DNA of 64,000 bases from Microbacterium telephonicum (GCF_003651225.1 NZ_RCDB01000002.1:62001-126000), one strand, 5' to 3'; counted from the first letter of the stretch, positions 7,930-17,510 are shown. Notes: generated by a model from the letters alone, not told the origin. A program made the numbers and translations.

Positions 7930-8898
7930 TCAGCGGGTGGTGGAGCCGGCGACGAGCTCCCACGGCAGGTCGATGACCCGGGGACCGTCGCCGGAGACGA
8001 TCTCGCCGAGCGCCTCGAACATCGTCGTGGCGGCCCGCTCCGGGTGGACGCACACGTGCGTGATCCCCAGGCGCGCGTTGAGGGCGCAGTCGTTGGTGCA
8101 CAGGGCGACGAACTGCAGGTCGCGGGGGATGACGTGTGCGGTGACCTCGAGCTGCAGGTAGATCTCGGGGCCTTCTTCGCAGAACGCGAAAATCGCGTCG
8201 GCGCCGCGGTCGAGCAGGTCGCGCACCTCGCGGGCCAGGCGTCGCCGGCCGGCGTCGACCCGCGCGACGAGCGGGGTGCGCCCCCGCACCGTCGTCCACG
8301 CGAGGTACGCCGACTCGCCGATCTGGTCGCGGGGGACGGCGCTCTCGTCGACGAGGAAGCCGATGCGCTGCGCGCCCGTCGCCTCGAGGTGGGCGAGACC
8401 GGCGCGCACCGCGGCGTCGTACCCGGTGCGCACGCTCAGCCCGGCCGCGCCGGCGATGTAGAGGTCGTTGGCGACGACCGGGATGCCGCGGGCGGCGGCC
8501 TCGCGCAGCACGGCGCGGTCGTCGGCGGGGTCGGGGAAGAACAGCACGTCCAGCTGTGCGGCGGCGAGCAGGTCGGGCCGGGTGTCGGGCATCACCGTGA
8601 CGGTGAACCCGTGCTCGGCCGAGGCCTGCACGAGGGTGGTCAGCTGCCGCGTGCGCTGCAGCGCGCGGCGGGCGTCGCCCATCGACGCGTCGGACATCAC
8701 GAAGCCGACCGACATCGTGCGCCCGCTGCGCAGCGCGGTGGCGTGCTTGTTCGGGGTGTAACCGAGCTCGGCCGCGACGGCCTTGATCCGCTCGCGCGTC
8801 TCGGGGCGGAGGTTGCCGCGGTCGTTGAGCGCCTGGCTCGTGGCGGCGGTGGACACTCCGGCGCGCTCGGCGACCTCCCGGAGCGTCACGCGGGTCAT
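7930..8898 (-). CDS. LacI-family transcriptional regulator translationally coupled to hemA
   Basis: A 322-residue LacI/GalR regulator: helix-turn-helix VTLREVAERAGVSTAATSQALNDRG, hinge NKHATALRSGRTMSVGFV, then a sensor domain ending IDLPWELVAGSTTR. Its ATG (8898) overlaps the hemA stop as ATGA, so ribosomes ending hemA can restart on it. No transporter or sugar enzyme lies beside it and the ligand is unknown. Relatives of this subgroup usually regulate carbohydrate genes; the pairing with the first heme enzyme is unusual. Its sensor domain is divergent from that of the regulator at 3674. It ends 46 bases from the vapC remnant, convergently. Confidence 0.88.
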   Translation of the reverse strand: MTRVTLREVAERAGVSTAATSQALNDRGNLRPETRERIKAVAAELGYTPNKHATALRSGRTMSVGFVMSDASMGDARRALQRTRQLTTLVQASAEHGFTVTVMPDTRPDLLAAAQLDVLFFPDPADDRAVLREAAARGIPVVANDLYIAGAAGLSVRTGYDAAVRAGLAHLEATGAQRIGFLVDESAVPRDQIGESAYLAWTTVRGRTPLVARVDAGRRRLAREVRDLLDRGADAIFAFCEEGPEIYLQLEVTAHVIPRDLQFVALCTNDCALNARLGITHVCVHPERAATTMFEALGEIVSGDGPRVIDLPWELVAGSTTR

Positions 8899-10139
8899 CG
8901 CGCGTCCTCGTCCGAGGCAGGTGTGACGGATGCGGGCAGCACCGTGCGCACGGCGTCGAGCCATTCCGCCCCGTCGCCGGCGGCCGCGAGCGTGTGGCCC
9001 TTCGCGATGAAGCCGTGCAGGAGGCGCCCGGCGAAGTGGCGCAGGGCGGCTTCGGCCTCGGGGGAGTCGTGGTGGGCGACCTCCTCGGCGAGCAGGGCGA
9101 CGACGTGGGCGCGGAGGTCGACGACCGCGGGGGCGACCTCGTGCACGCGGCGGGCGACGGCGTGACGCTGCGCGGCGGCGCCGACGATCTCGTGGGCGTG
9201 GCCGAGGGTCGCGAACTCGTCGATGGGGGCGTGGATGCGGATGGTCTCGAGGTCGAGAAGTTCGATGCCGGGGAGGCCCCGCACGCCGGGGTCGACGTTG
9301 CGCGGCATGCCGAGGTCGATGACGACCTGGGGGGTGTTCAGCCCCGCCCGCGCCTCGCCGTGCGCGTCGGCGGTCAGCGCGTACTCGGTCGTCGTCGAGG
9401 TGCACGTCACGACGACGTCGGCGTACGCGGCCTCGACGGCGTAGTCCTCCGCCGAGACGGCGATGAGGTGCTCGCGGTCGGCGAAGCGGCGCCGCCCCGA
9501 GCGGGAGTGCACGCGGATGTCGACCGCCCCGACCGCGCGGAGGGCGGCGAGGGAGGCCGCGGCGTAGCGGCCCGAGCCGACCATGAGCACCCGCGCGGTC
9601 GCCCAGTCCTCGACGCGCGAACCGGCGAGCTCGACGGCGAGGCGCACGAGCGAGCGGCCGGACTCGCCGAGCTGTGTCGCGTTCTTCACGGCGCGCGAGG
9701 TCTCGGTCGCGCGCTGGAACAGGTGCTCGAGGGGGGCGGTGGTGAGCCCGTCCTTTCGGGCCGTCTCGAGGGCGCGGCGCACCTGGCCGGCGATCTCGTC
9801 CTCGCCGACGGCGACGGAGTCGAGCCCGGAGGCCACGGCGAACAGGTGTCGGGCCACGCGGTTGCCCTGCGCGAAGTCGACGGTGTCGCGCACCGTGCGG
9901 AACGGGAGCCCGGTGAGGTCGGCGACCTGCTGCATGGCCGCGTCCATGGCGGGGACGGGGGAGCCGTCGACGAGGTCGAAGTACGCCTCGAACCGGTTGC
10001 ACGTCGAGACGACGACGGCCCCGCGGATCGCGTCGTGCGCGGCTTTCAGCTGCGGGGCGACGTCGTCGCCGAGCATCGAGAGCCGCTCGAGCGATTCGAG
10101 CGGAGTCGTGCGCTGGTGCGCGGTGAGGCAGACGAGCAC
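8895..10139 (-). CDS. hemA: Glutamyl-tRNA reductase
   Basis: A 414-residue enzyme of the C5 pathway that reduces glutamyl-tRNA(Glu) to glutamate-1-semialdehyde, the first committed step of heme synthesis. Landmarks: N-terminal MLVCLTAHQRTTPLESLERL, the catalytic Cys in VVVSTCNRFEAYF, the NADPH-binding stretch LMVGSGRYAAASLAALR, and the C-terminal dimerisation helix (EAEAALRHFAGRLLHGFIAKG). It is transcribed away from the rest of the heme genes, which begin 190 bp to the right. On the minus strand TATACT (10207-10202) is a good -10 box, giving a leader of about 55 bases. Confidence 0.96.
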   Translation of the reverse strand: MLVCLTAHQRTTPLESLERLSMLGDDVAPQLKAAHDAIRGAVVVSTCNRFEAYFDLVDGSPVPAMDAAMQQVADLTGLPFRTVRDTVDFAQGNRVARHLFAVASGLDSVAVGEDEIAGQVRRALETARKDGLTTAPLEHLFQRATETSRAVKNATQLGESGRSLVRLAVELAGSRVEDWATARVLMVGSGRYAAASLAALRAVGAVDIRVHSRSGRRRFADREHLIAVSAEDYAVEAAYADVVVTCTSTTTEYALTADAHGEARAGLNTPQVVIDLGMPRNVDPGVRGLPGIELLDLETIRIHAPIDEFATLGHAHEIVGAAAQRHAVARRVHEVAPAVVDLRAHVVALLAEEVAHHDSPEAEAALRHFAGRLLHGFIAKGHTLAAAGDGAEWLDAVRTVLPASVTPASDEDAR

Positions 10140-10268
10140 GGGACGGCTTTCGGTGGGGGCGGGGCGGCGCGCGGCGGTGAACCGGGCCGTGACTAACGGC
10201 TAGTATAACGATTAACTCCCCGGCCGATCCGGTTCCGTGCCACGGCCCGTCCCCTTCTGGAGCGCATC
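10140..10268. promoter_or_regulatory. Divergent hemA/hemE control region
   Basis: The gap holds an AT-rich patch at 10190-10216 in otherwise GC-rich DNA. The minus-strand -10 TATACT (10207-10202) serves hemA. Read on the minus strand, GTTA occurs three times within 25 bases (GTTAATC, GTTATAC, GTTAGTC). The plus-strand TAGTAT or TATAAC (10201-10209) could serve hemE. No known regulator site was recognised. Confidence 0.55.
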
Positions 10269-10331
10269 ATCTCGGCATCCGCGGCATCCGCCCACCCTCT
10301 CGTCCGCCACGACACCGCCTCGTCGCGCCTC

Positions 10332-11396
10332 GTGCGCGCGCTGCGCGGCGACCGTCCCGAGATCACCCCGGTGTGGTTCATGCGCCAGGCCGGCAGGTCG
10401 CTGCCGGAGTATCGTGCGCTGCGACAGTCCGGTTCGATGGTCGACGCGTGCCTGGACCCCGCCATGGCGTCGGAGATCACGATGCAGCCGGTGCGGCGGC
10501 ACGGCGTGGACGCCGCCGTGTTCTTCAGCGACATCATCATCCCGCTGCACCTCATGGGCATCGAGGTCGAGATCGCGCCCGGCCGCGGTCCCGTCTTCGC
10601 CAACCCGCTGCGCACGGCTGCCGACATCGCCGCCGCCGTGCGCCTCGACCCGGCACTCGTGCGCGAGCGCGGTGCGGCCGTCGCGGATGCCGTCGCCCGC
10701 ACGACCGTCATGCTCGCCGAGGAGGGGGAGCGCCGCGGTGAGCCGCTGCCGCTGATCGGCTTCGCGGGCGCGCCGTTCACGCTCGCCGCCTACCTCGTGG
10801 AGGGCGGCCCCTCCAAGGATCACCTGGCGGCGCGTCGCCTCATGCTGCAGGACCCCGCCGCATGGGCCGACCTCACGGCGTGGCTCGCCGAGGTGACGGG
10901 CACGTTCCTCGCGCTGCAGCTCGAGGCGGGCGCGAGCGTCGGCCAGCTCTTCGACTCGTGGGTGGGCGCCCTGGCCCCCGACGTCTACCGCGCGCAGGTG
11001 CTGCCTGCGTCGCGCGCCGCGCTCGCCACCGCCCGCCGCGCGGCCGTCCCCGACGGCGTCGACCGCTTCGGCTTCATCCACTTCGGCGTCGGCACCGGTG
11101 AGCTGCTCGCCGACATGGCCGACACCGACGTCGACGGCGTCGGCGTCGACCACCGCGTGCGCCTCGACGACGCGGTGCGGCGCATCGGCCGTGACGTGAC
11201 GCTGCAGGGCAACCTCGACCCCGCGTACCTGTTCGCGCCCGAGGCGACGCGCACCGCCGCGGTGGAGGCCCTGCTGCAGGCCGGCACCGCCGCGCGCGCC
11301 CACATCTTCAACCTCGGCCACGGGGTGCCGATGGATGCCGACCCCGACGCGATCGGCGCCGTCGTGCGCACGGTGCACGACTGGCGGCCCGCGTGA
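10332..11396 (+). CDS. hemE: Uroporphyrinogen decarboxylase (start codon uncertain)
   Basis: HemE removes four carboxyl groups from uroporphyrinogen III to give coproporphyrinogen III. Family signature PVWFMRQAGRSLPEYR is near the N-terminus, with GFAGAPFTLAAYLVEGG and GNLDPAYL further on. The only canonical start after the upstream stop (10206) is GTG 10332, which gives 354 residues but removes most of the first conserved helix. In frame upstream lies SASAASAHPLVRHDTASSRLVRALRGDRP, whose natural first codon would be ATC at 10269, placed 6 bases after GGAG (10259-10262). The real protein may therefore start at 10269 (375 residues). First gene of the eight-gene heme operon; its stop overlaps hemG as GTGA. 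Confidence 0.93.
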   Translation: MRALRGDRPEITPVWFMRQAGRSLPEYRALRQSGSMVDACLDPAMASEITMQPVRRHGVDAAVFFSDIIIPLHLMGIEVEIAPGRGPVFANPLRTAADIAAAVRLDPALVRERGAAVADAVARTTVMLAEEGERRGEPLPLIGFAGAPFTLAAYLVEGGPSKDHLAARRLMLQDPAAWADLTAWLAEVTGTFLALQLEAGASVGQLFDSWVGALAPDVYRAQVLPASRAALATARRAAVPDGVDRFGFIHFGVGTGELLADMADTDVDGVGVDHRVRLDDAVRRIGRDVTLQGNLDPAYLFAPEATRTAAVEALLQAGTAARAHIFNLGHGVPMDADPDAIGAVVRTVHDWRPA

Positions 11397-12784
11397 TCAC
11401 GACGGTCGACGTCGTGATCGTCGGGGCCGGGGTCGCCGGCCTCGTCGTCGCGCACGACCTCGCCCGCACCGGGCTGCGTGTCACGGTGCTGGAGGGCTCC
11501 GACGACGTCGGGGGACTGCTGCGGCGGGGCGTTCTCGACGCCGGCGACGGGGAAGCGACCGTCGATCTCGGCGCGGAGTCGTTCGCGACCCGCACCACCG
11601 GTGTCGCCGACCTCATCGCCGACGCCGGCCTCGACCTGCAGGTCGTGGCGCCCGCGCCCGCCGGCGCGCACCTCGTCGCGATGACACCGGACGGGATCGT
11701 CCGTGCCCCGCTGCCGCGCCGGACGGTGCTCGGGATCCCCGCAGACCCGCACGCCCCCGACATCGAGCGACTGCTGGGTGCCGACGCGTGCGCGCGTGTC
11801 GCCGCCGAGCGCACACTCCCGCCCCACCGGCCCGACGGCGACGAACCGTCGCTCGCCGCCCTCGTCGCCGAGCGCTGCGGGCCCGACCTCGTCGCGCGCC
11901 TCGTCGATCCGCTGTGCCGCAGCGTCTACTCGCAGCCCGCCGACCGGGTGCGCCTCTCGCGGCTGCATCCGACGTTCTGGGCCGAGTTCCTCGCGCGCGG
12001 GTCGCTGCTCGAGGCTGCGGATGCGCTCGCCTCGACGAGTCGCACCGGCTCGGCCGTCGCGGGCATCGAGGGCGGGATGTGGCGGCTGCCGGTCGCCCTG
12101 CGCGCCGCAGTAGAACGCCACGGCGCCGAGGTGCGCACCGAGGTCGCCGCGCGACGACTCGAGCCGGATGCCGCCACCGGGGCGGTGCGGGTCGTCCTCG
12201 ACGCCGAGACGGTCACCGCCCGCGCCGTCGTCGTCGCGACCGGGTCACGCGCCGCCGCGACCCTGCTGGCCGACATCGGGGGGACCTCCGACGCGGTGCC
12301 GCCCGCATCCGCACCCGTCCGTGTCGTGGCCGCGCTGGTGCGCTCCGAGACGCTCGACACGCACCCCGTCGGCTCGGGCGTCATCGTCGCCCCCGACGTG
12401 CCCTCTGCGGCGAAGGCCCTCACCCACGTCAGCGCCAAATGGGCGTGGGCGCAGCGGCCCGGCGGCCACCTCGTGCGGCTGTCGGCCCGCGACGCCGGCG
12501 CCCCCGGCCTGGACACCCCGGCCGAACTCGCCCGGGAGATCGCACTGCTCACCGGCGCCGCCGTCACCGCCGCCGATGTCGTCGCCGTCGCCACGGCCCG
12601 CTGGGACGACGCCGTCGCCGCACCCCCCGTCGACGCGACGCGGGCGCAGCAGCTCGCCGCCGCCGGCATCCACCTCACCGGCGCGAGCGTCGCCGGGACG
12701 GGACTGGCCTCCGTCGTCCCGCACGCCCGCGGTCTCGCCGCACACCTGTCGTCCACCGTCGCCACCACCGGGAGTCCCGTATGA
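11393..12784 (+). CDS. hemG: Coproporphyrinogen/protoporphyrinogen oxidase, FAD-dependent
   Basis: A 463-residue HemY-type flavoprotein (also called CgoX or CpfY). It begins VDVVIVGAGVAGLVVAHDLARTG, the dinucleotide-binding motif for FAD, and ends with the FAD-contacting stretch GIHLTGASVAGTGLASVVPHARGLA. In Gram-positive bacteria that possess HemQ, this enzyme oxidises coproporphyrinogen III to coproporphyrin III rather than acting on protoporphyrinogen. The co-operonic hemQ and hemH support this route. GTG start overlaps the hemE stop; the stop overlaps hemQ as ATGA. It is likely peripheral on the cytoplasmic membrane. Confidence 0.93.
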   Translation: MITTVDVVIVGAGVAGLVVAHDLARTGLRVTVLEGSDDVGGLLRRGVLDAGDGEATVDLGAESFATRTTGVADLIADAGLDLQVVAPAPAGAHLVAMTPDGIVRAPLPRRTVLGIPADPHAPDIERLLGADACARVAAERTLPPHRPDGDEPSLAALVAERCGPDLVARLVDPLCRSVYSQPADRVRLSRLHPTFWAEFLARGSLLEAADALASTSRTGSAVAGIEGGMWRLPVALRAAVERHGAEVRTEVAARRLEPDAATGAVRVVLDAETVTARAVVVATGSRAAATLLADIGGTSDAVPPASAPVRVVAALVRSETLDTHPVGSGVIVAPDVPSAAKALTHVSAKWAWAQRPGGHLVRLSARDAGAPGLDTPAELAREIALLTGAAVTAADVVAVATARWDDAVAAPPVDATRAQQLAAAGIHLTGASVAGTGLASVVPHARGLAAHLSSTVATTGSPV

Positions 12785-13512
12785 CCACCGCCGAATCCGC
12801 CACCCCCGAAACCGCCGAGAACCCCGTCGGGTACACGCTGTTCGCGATCCTCACCGGTCCTCGGCCGCGCACCGCGCCGTCCGCGTCCGCGCTGGGCGAA
12901 CTGCAGAGCGCGGTCGACGCCCTGCCGGGCCAGGGCGTCACCCTCCGCGGCCTGTACGACGTGACGGGGATGCGCGGCGACGCCGACCTCATGGTGTGGC
13001 TGCACTGCGCCCCGGGGACCACGTCGGCGCCCGACGCCGCGCAGGGGCCGGAGAGCCTGCAGAAGGCGCTGCGCTCCCTGCGCCGCACCGCCGCCCTGGC
13101 CGCGTTCGCGTGCGAGTGGAGCGCGATGGGCGTGCACCGCGAGGCCGAATTCAACAAGCGCCACGTGCCCGGCTACCTCCGAGGCGAGCACGCGCGCGGC
13201 TGGCTGTGCCTGTATCCGTTCGTGCGCAGCTACGAGTGGTACCTGCTCCCCGCCGACGAACGCTCCGCGATGCTCGCCGAGCACGGCCGCAAGGGGGCGC
13301 GGTTCACCGACGTCGTCGCCAACACCGTGTCGACGTTCGGCCTGAGCGACTACGAATGGCTGCTGCCGCTCGAGAGCGACGACCCCATCCACCTCGTCGA
13401 CATGATGCGGGACCTGCGCGCCACCGATGCGCGCCGCCACGTGCGCGAGGAGGTGCCGTTCTACACGGGCCGCCGCGTCGACGTCGCCGAGCTCGAGGAG
13501 GTGCTCGCCTGA
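12781..13512 (+). CDS. hemQ: Coproheme decarboxylase (chlorite-dismutase family)
   Basis: A 243-residue HemQ/ChdC that decarboxylates coproheme to heme b using peroxide, the last step of the coproporphyrin pathway. Conserved features: GYTLFAIL at the start of the ferredoxin-like fold, MGVHREAEFNKRHVPGYLRG, WLCLYPFVRSYEWYLLPADERS and the proximal heme His in LAEHGRKG. This architecture is characteristic of Actinobacteria and Firmicutes and distinguishes the route from the classical protoporphyrin pathway. It overlaps its neighbours by 4 bases (ATGA) and 1 base (TGATG), indicating translational coupling. Confidence 0.95.
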   Translation: MTTAESATPETAENPVGYTLFAILTGPRPRTAPSASALGELQSAVDALPGQGVTLRGLYDVTGMRGDADLMVWLHCAPGTTSAPDAAQGPESLQKALRSLRRTAALAAFACEWSAMGVHREAEFNKRHVPGYLRGEHARGWLCLYPFVRSYEWYLLPADERSAMLAEHGRKGARFTDVVANTVSTFGLSDYEWLLPLESDDPIHLVDMMRDLRATDARRHVREEVPFYTGRRVDVAELEEVLA

Positions 13513-14753
13513 TGGCCGAGAACATCACCCCGTCGGCCCCGACCGGGTTCCGTCCCAAGCCGCCGCGCGCCACGGCCGCCCCGCTGTGCGGAGACGGCTG
13601 CCGGGTGCCGGCGGCGACCGCCGCCACGTGCGACGGTGACGCGCACGCGACCGTGCCCGTCGCCTACGACGGCATCCTGCTGCTCGGCTTCGGCGGTCCG
13701 GAGGGGCAGGACGACGTCATCCCGTTCCTGCGCAACGTCACCGCGGGCCGCGGCATCCCCGACGAGCGACTCGAGGAAGTCGCCCACCATTACCGTCACT
13801 TCGGCGGCGTGTCGCCCATCAACGACCACAACCGCGAGCTGAAGGCCGCCCTCGACGCCGAGCTCGCCGCGCGCGGGCTCGACCTGCCGGTCTACTGGGG
13901 CAACCGCAACTGGATGCCCTACGTCGCCGACGCCCTGCAGAGCGCCCACGACGACGGCCGCGACCGGCTGCTGGCGATCGCGACGAGCGCGTACAGCTCG
14001 TACTCGTCGTGCCGGCAGTACCGCGAAGACCTCGCCGACGCCGTCGAGGCTACGCAGCTGGGAGGCCTCGTCGAGATCGACAAGGTGCGCCAGTTCTTCG
14101 ACCACCCCGGATTCGTCACCCCGTTCGTCGACGGCCTCCGGGACGGCATCGCGCAGCTGGCGGCGCAGGGGATCACCGACCTCGAGAACGAGGTCGAGGT
14201 GCTCTTCTCCACCCACTCCATCCCCAACTCGGATGCCGACCGCTCCGGTCCCGCCGAGCGCGGGTTCGGTCCTGGCGGCGCCTACGTCGCCCAGCACACG
14301 GCCGTGGCGGCGCAGATCGTCGCGCAGCTCGGCCGCGACCTGCCGTGGCAGCTCGTGTTCCAGAGCCGGTCCGGCCCGCCGCAGGTGCCGTGGCTCGAAC
14401 CCGACATCAACGACGCCATGCAGGAGCTGCCGGGCCGGGGTCGCAAGGCCGTGCTGATCGTGCCGCTCGGGTTCGTCAGCGACCACATGGAGGTGCTCTG
14501 GGACCTCGACACCGAGGCGCTCGAGACCGCCGCCGACCTCGGCCTCGCCGCCGTGCGCACGGCGACCCCCGGCATCCACCCCGCTTACGTCGCGGGGCTC
14601 GTCGACCTCGTCGAGGAGCGCCTGCGCGGCACCGCCCCGAATGACCGGCCGCACCTGACCGACCTCGGCCCCTGGTACGACGTGTGCCGTCCCGGATGCT
14701 GCGAGAACAAGCGGCTGGGCTTCCAGCCCGCCCTCGCGGGGATCGCCCCGTGA
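13512..14753 (+). CDS. hemH: Coproporphyrin ferrochelatase with iron-sulfur cluster ligands
   Basis: A 413-residue ferrochelatase (CpfC) inserting iron into coproporphyrin III. The core starts YDGILLLGFGGPEGQDDVIPFLRNV; the metal-binding segment includes LFSTHSIP. As in the mycobacterial enzyme, one Cys lies mid-protein (SSYSSCRQYRED) and three near the C-terminus (DVCRPGCCENKR), the ligand set for a [2Fe-2S] cluster. An N-terminal extension of about 45 residues carries three more Cys (LCGDGCRVPAATAATC); its role is unclear. The start overlaps the hemQ stop by one base and the end overlaps hemC as GTGA. Confidence 0.95.
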   Translation: MAENITPSAPTGFRPKPPRATAAPLCGDGCRVPAATAATCDGDAHATVPVAYDGILLLGFGGPEGQDDVIPFLRNVTAGRGIPDERLEEVAHHYRHFGGVSPINDHNRELKAALDAELAARGLDLPVYWGNRNWMPYVADALQSAHDDGRDRLLAIATSAYSSYSSCRQYREDLADAVEATQLGGLVEIDKVRQFFDHPGFVTPFVDGLRDGIAQLAAQGITDLENEVEVLFSTHSIPNSDADRSGPAERGFGPGGAYVAQHTAVAAQIVAQLGRDLPWQLVFQSRSGPPQVPWLEPDINDAMQELPGRGRKAVLIVPLGFVSDHMEVLWDLDTEALETAADLGLAAVRTATPGIHPAYVAGLVDLVEERLRGTAPNDRPHLTDLGPWYDVCRPGCCENKRLGFQPALAGIAP

Positions 14754-15697
14754 CCGCACCCGCCACCGCGCCGCTGCGCCTGGGCACGCGGGCGAGCCTG
14801 CTCGCCACGACGCAGTCCGGACACGTCGCCGAGGCGCTCCGCGCCGCGACCGGACGCGACGTGGAGCTCGTGCCGATCACGACCGACGGCGACGTGCTCA
14901 CCGGTCCGCTCGCGCAGCTCGGCGGCACCGGGGTGTTCGTCGCGGCCCTGCGCGATGCGCTGCTGCGCGGGGAGTGCGACCTCGTCGTGCACTCCATGAA
15001 GGACCTCCCGACGGCTCCCGTCGACGGCCTCGTCATCGCCGCCGTACCGCCGCGCGCGCCGCAGCGCGACGTGCTGTGCGCACGCGACGGCCTCGGCCTC
15101 GATGCCCTGCCGCACGGCGCCGTCGTCGGCTCCGGGTCGCCCCGCCGCGTCGCGCAGCTGCTCTCGCGCCGGCCCGACCTCGACGTGCGGGGCATCCGCG
15201 GCAACGTCGACACGCGCCTGCGCAAGGTGCAGGACGGCGAGTACGACGCGATCGTGCTCGCCGAGGCCGGGCTCGTGCGCATCGACCGCGTCACGGCGAT
15301 CACCGACGTCTTCGACGGCGCGCAGTGGCCCACATCCGCCGGGCAGGGGGCGCTCGCCGTCGAAACCCGCACCGATGACGCACCCACCCGCGCACTCGTC
15401 GCGCGGATCACCGACGCGGATGCCGAGACCACGAGCCTGCTCGAACGCGAGATCTTGCGGCTGCTCGAAGCGGGCTGCGCCGCCCCCGTGGGAATCGCCG
15501 CCGACCTCGTCGGCGACGACGTGCGCGTCATCGCCGAGGTGTACGCCCTCGACGGGGCCTCCGCGGTACGCGTCGAGCGCCGCGTTCAGCGGGACGGTGC
15601 GGATGCCGGTCGCGGTGCGCTCGCGGCCGCCGTGGTCGCCGAGCTGCTGGAGCGCGGGGCGGGCGAGCTGGCCGACCTCGCCGGGACGCAGGTATGA
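14750..15697 (+). CDS. hemC: Hydroxymethylbilane synthase (porphobilinogen deaminase)
   Basis: A 315-residue enzyme that joins four porphobilinogens. Start GTG 14750 overlaps the hemH stop (GTGA) and gives [29 protein letters not shown], aligned with family N-termini. Catalytic region [11 protein letters not shown], substrate-binding RRVAQLL and [13 protein letters not shown], and the Cys that carries the dipyrromethane cofactor in [14 protein letters not shown] are all present. It lies in the heme operon and is followed by hemD with an ATGA overlap. Confidence 0.96.
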   Translation: MTAPATAPLRLGTRASLLATTQSGHVAEALRAATGRDVELVPITTDGDVLTGPLAQLGGTGVFVAALRDALLRGECDLVVHSMKDLPTAPVDGLVIAAVPPRAPQRDVLCARDGLGLDALPHGAVVGSGSPRRVAQLLSRRPDLDVRGIRGNVDTRLRKVQDGEYDAIVLAEAGLVRIDRVTAITDVFDGAQWPTSAGQGALAVETRTDDAPTRALVARITDADAETTSLLEREILRLLEAGCAAPVGIAADLVGDDVRVIAEVYALDGASAVRVERRVQRDGADAGRGALAAAVVAELLERGAGELADLAGTQV

Positions 15698-16518
15698 GCT
15701 CCGTCGCCGCGAACGCGCTGCGCGGGTCGCGGGTGCTGATCCCGCGCGGCGGCCCGTGGGGGCAGCGGGTGGCCGCCGATCTCGACCGTCGCGGGGCCGA
15801 GGGCGTCATCGCGCCCCTCATCGCCTCGGTGCCGCCGCGCGACGTCGCCGCGCGCGACCGGGCGTTCGCGGCCCTCGCGGCGGGGGAGTACGCGTGGCTG
15901 TTCGTCACGAGCGCCGCCGCCGTCGAGCAGCTCGTCGCCGCCGGGGTCCGCATCCCCGCCGGGACGCATGTCGCCGCCGTCGGCCGCGCGACCGCCCGGG
16001 CCGTCGCCGACGCGGGCGCCGAGGTCTCGTTCGTGCCGGTGGGCACCTCGTCGGCCGCCGCCCTCGTCGCACAGTGGCGCACCGGCCGCAGTCCCGCCAC
16101 GACCGGCCGGTGCCTCGTGCTGCGCAGCGACCTGGCGACCGCGCTCATCAGCGACGAACTCGAGATGCGCGGCTTCGCCGTCGACGTCTGCATCGGATAC
16201 CGCACCGTCGGCGTCGACCTCGCCCCCGCCGTGCGCGGCGACCTCGCCGCGGGACGCATCGACGTCGTGCTGCTGACCTCGCTCAGCGTCGGCCGGGAAC
16301 TGCGCCGCCAGGTGCCCGAGCTGCCCGCTGCGACGCTCGTCGCCTCCATCGGCCCCGGCACCACCGCCGACGCCGTCGCCCTCGGCTACCGTGTCGGATA
16401 CACCGCGCAGACGCAGGCCATCGACGCCCTCGTCGCCGAACTCGACGCCCGCGCGCGCACCGCTCCCGCATCCGCCCCCGCCGCCGCATCCGCCCCCGAT
16501 CAGGAGGACCCCCGATGA
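15694..16518 (+). CDS. hemD: Uroporphyrinogen-III synthase
   Basis: A 274-residue HemD that cyclises hydroxymethylbilane with inversion of ring D. The family is poorly conserved. Support comes from [32 protein letters not shown] at the start, [35 protein letters not shown] and the late [14 protein letters not shown], plus its place between hemC and hemB. The C-terminus is a short Ala/Pro-rich tail. Both ends overlap neighbours by 4 bases. Confidence 0.9.
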   Translation: MSSVAANALRGSRVLIPRGGPWGQRVAADLDRRGAEGVIAPLIASVPPRDVAARDRAFAALAAGEYAWLFVTSAAAVEQLVAAGVRIPAGTHVAAVGRATARAVADAGAEVSFVPVGTSSAAALVAQWRTGRSPATTGRCLVLRSDLATALISDELEMRGFAVDVCIGYRTVGVDLAPAVRGDLAAGRIDVVLLTSLSVGRELRRQVPELPAATLVASIGPGTTADAVALGYRVGYTAQTQAIDALVAELDARARTAPASAPAAASAPDQEDPR

Positions 16519-17510
16519 GCCTGTTCCCGACGCGTCGCCTGCGCCGCCTGCGGGCGACGCCCGCGCTACGGCGCCTCGCCGCCGAGCACCACCTGCACGC
16601 GAGCGAGCTCGTACTGCCGGTGTTCGTGAAGGAGGGGATCGACGCCGCGCAGCCCATCGCGAGCATGCCCGGCGTGTCCCAGCATCCGATCGAGGGCCTC
16701 GCCGCCGTCGTCGACCAGGCCGCCGCGGCGGGACTCGGCGGTGTGATGTTGTTCGGCGTGCCCGCGGTGCGGGATGCCGTCGGATCCGGTGCGGTCGACC
16801 CCGAGGGCATCCTCAACCGCGCGATCGCCGTCGCCGTGCAGGCGGCCGCCGGGCGCCTCACCGTGCAGGCGGACCTCTGCCTCGACGAGTTCACCGACCA
16901 CGGCCACTGCGGCGTCCTCGCCGCCGACGGATCGGTCGACAACGACGCCACGGTCGAGGTGTACGCGCGGATGGCGCTCGCGCAGGCCGATGCCGGCGCC
17001 GACGTGCTGGGGCTGTCGGGCATGATGGACGGCCAGGTCGCCGCCTGCCGGGCCGCCCTCGACGAGGCCGGCCACACGGGCGTCGTGCTGCTGGCATACT
17101 CCGCGAAGTACGCGTCGGCGTTCTACGGTCCGTTCCGGGATGCCGTCGAGTCCACGCTGCAGGGCGACCGCCGCACCTACCAGCTCGACCCCGCCAACGG
17201 CCGTGAGGGGGTCGAAGAGGCCCTCGCCGACATCGATGAGGGCGCCGACGTCGTCATGGTCAAGCCGGCCGGTCCCTACCTCGACGTGCTCGCCCGCGTC
17301 GCCGACGTCGCGTCGGTGCCGGTGTGGGCCTACCAGGTGTCGGGGGAGTACGCGCTCATCGAGCTCGCCGCCGCCGCCGGACTCATCGACCGGGAGCGTG
17401 CCATCGGCGAGAGCCTGCTCGGCATCCGCCGTGCCGGCGCCGAGACGATCCTCACCTACTGGGCGATCGAGGTCGCCGGGTGGATCCGCGACGGACGGAG
17501 CCTGGCATGA
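16515..17510 (+). CDS. hemB: Delta-aminolevulinic acid dehydratase (porphobilinogen synthase)
   Basis: A 331-residue HemB that condenses two aminolevulinates. The Schiff-base lysines are in [15 protein letters not shown] and [12 protein letters not shown]. The metal-site loop reads [14 protein letters not shown]: two of the three cysteines of zinc-dependent enzymes are kept and the middle one is Asp, as in related actinobacterial sequences, so metal preference is not certain. [19 protein letters not shown] is also typical. Start ATG 16515 overlaps the hemD stop and is preceded by AGGAGG (16502-16507). The stop overlaps hemL. Confidence 0.96.
   Translation: MSLFPTRRLRRLRATPALRRLAAEHHLHASELVLPVFVKEGIDAAQPIASMPGVSQHPIEGLAAVVDQAAAAGLGGVMLFGVPAVRDAVGSGAVDPEGILNRAIAVAVQAAAGRLTVQADLCLDEFTDHGHCGVLAADGSVDNDATVEVYARMALAQADAGADVLGLSGMMDGQVAACRAALDEAGHTGVVLLAYSAKYASAFYGPFRDAVESTLQGDRRTYQLDPANGREGVEEALADIDEGADVVMVKPAGPYLDVLARVADVASVPVWAYQVSGEYALIELAAAAGLIDRERAIGESLLGIRRAGAETILTYWAIEVAGWIRDGRSLA

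Noticed and set aside
15528-16364. A 278-codon minus-strand open frame opposite hemC/hemD
   Set aside because: Low-complexity Ser/Arg/Thr composition and full overlap with the coupled heme operon.
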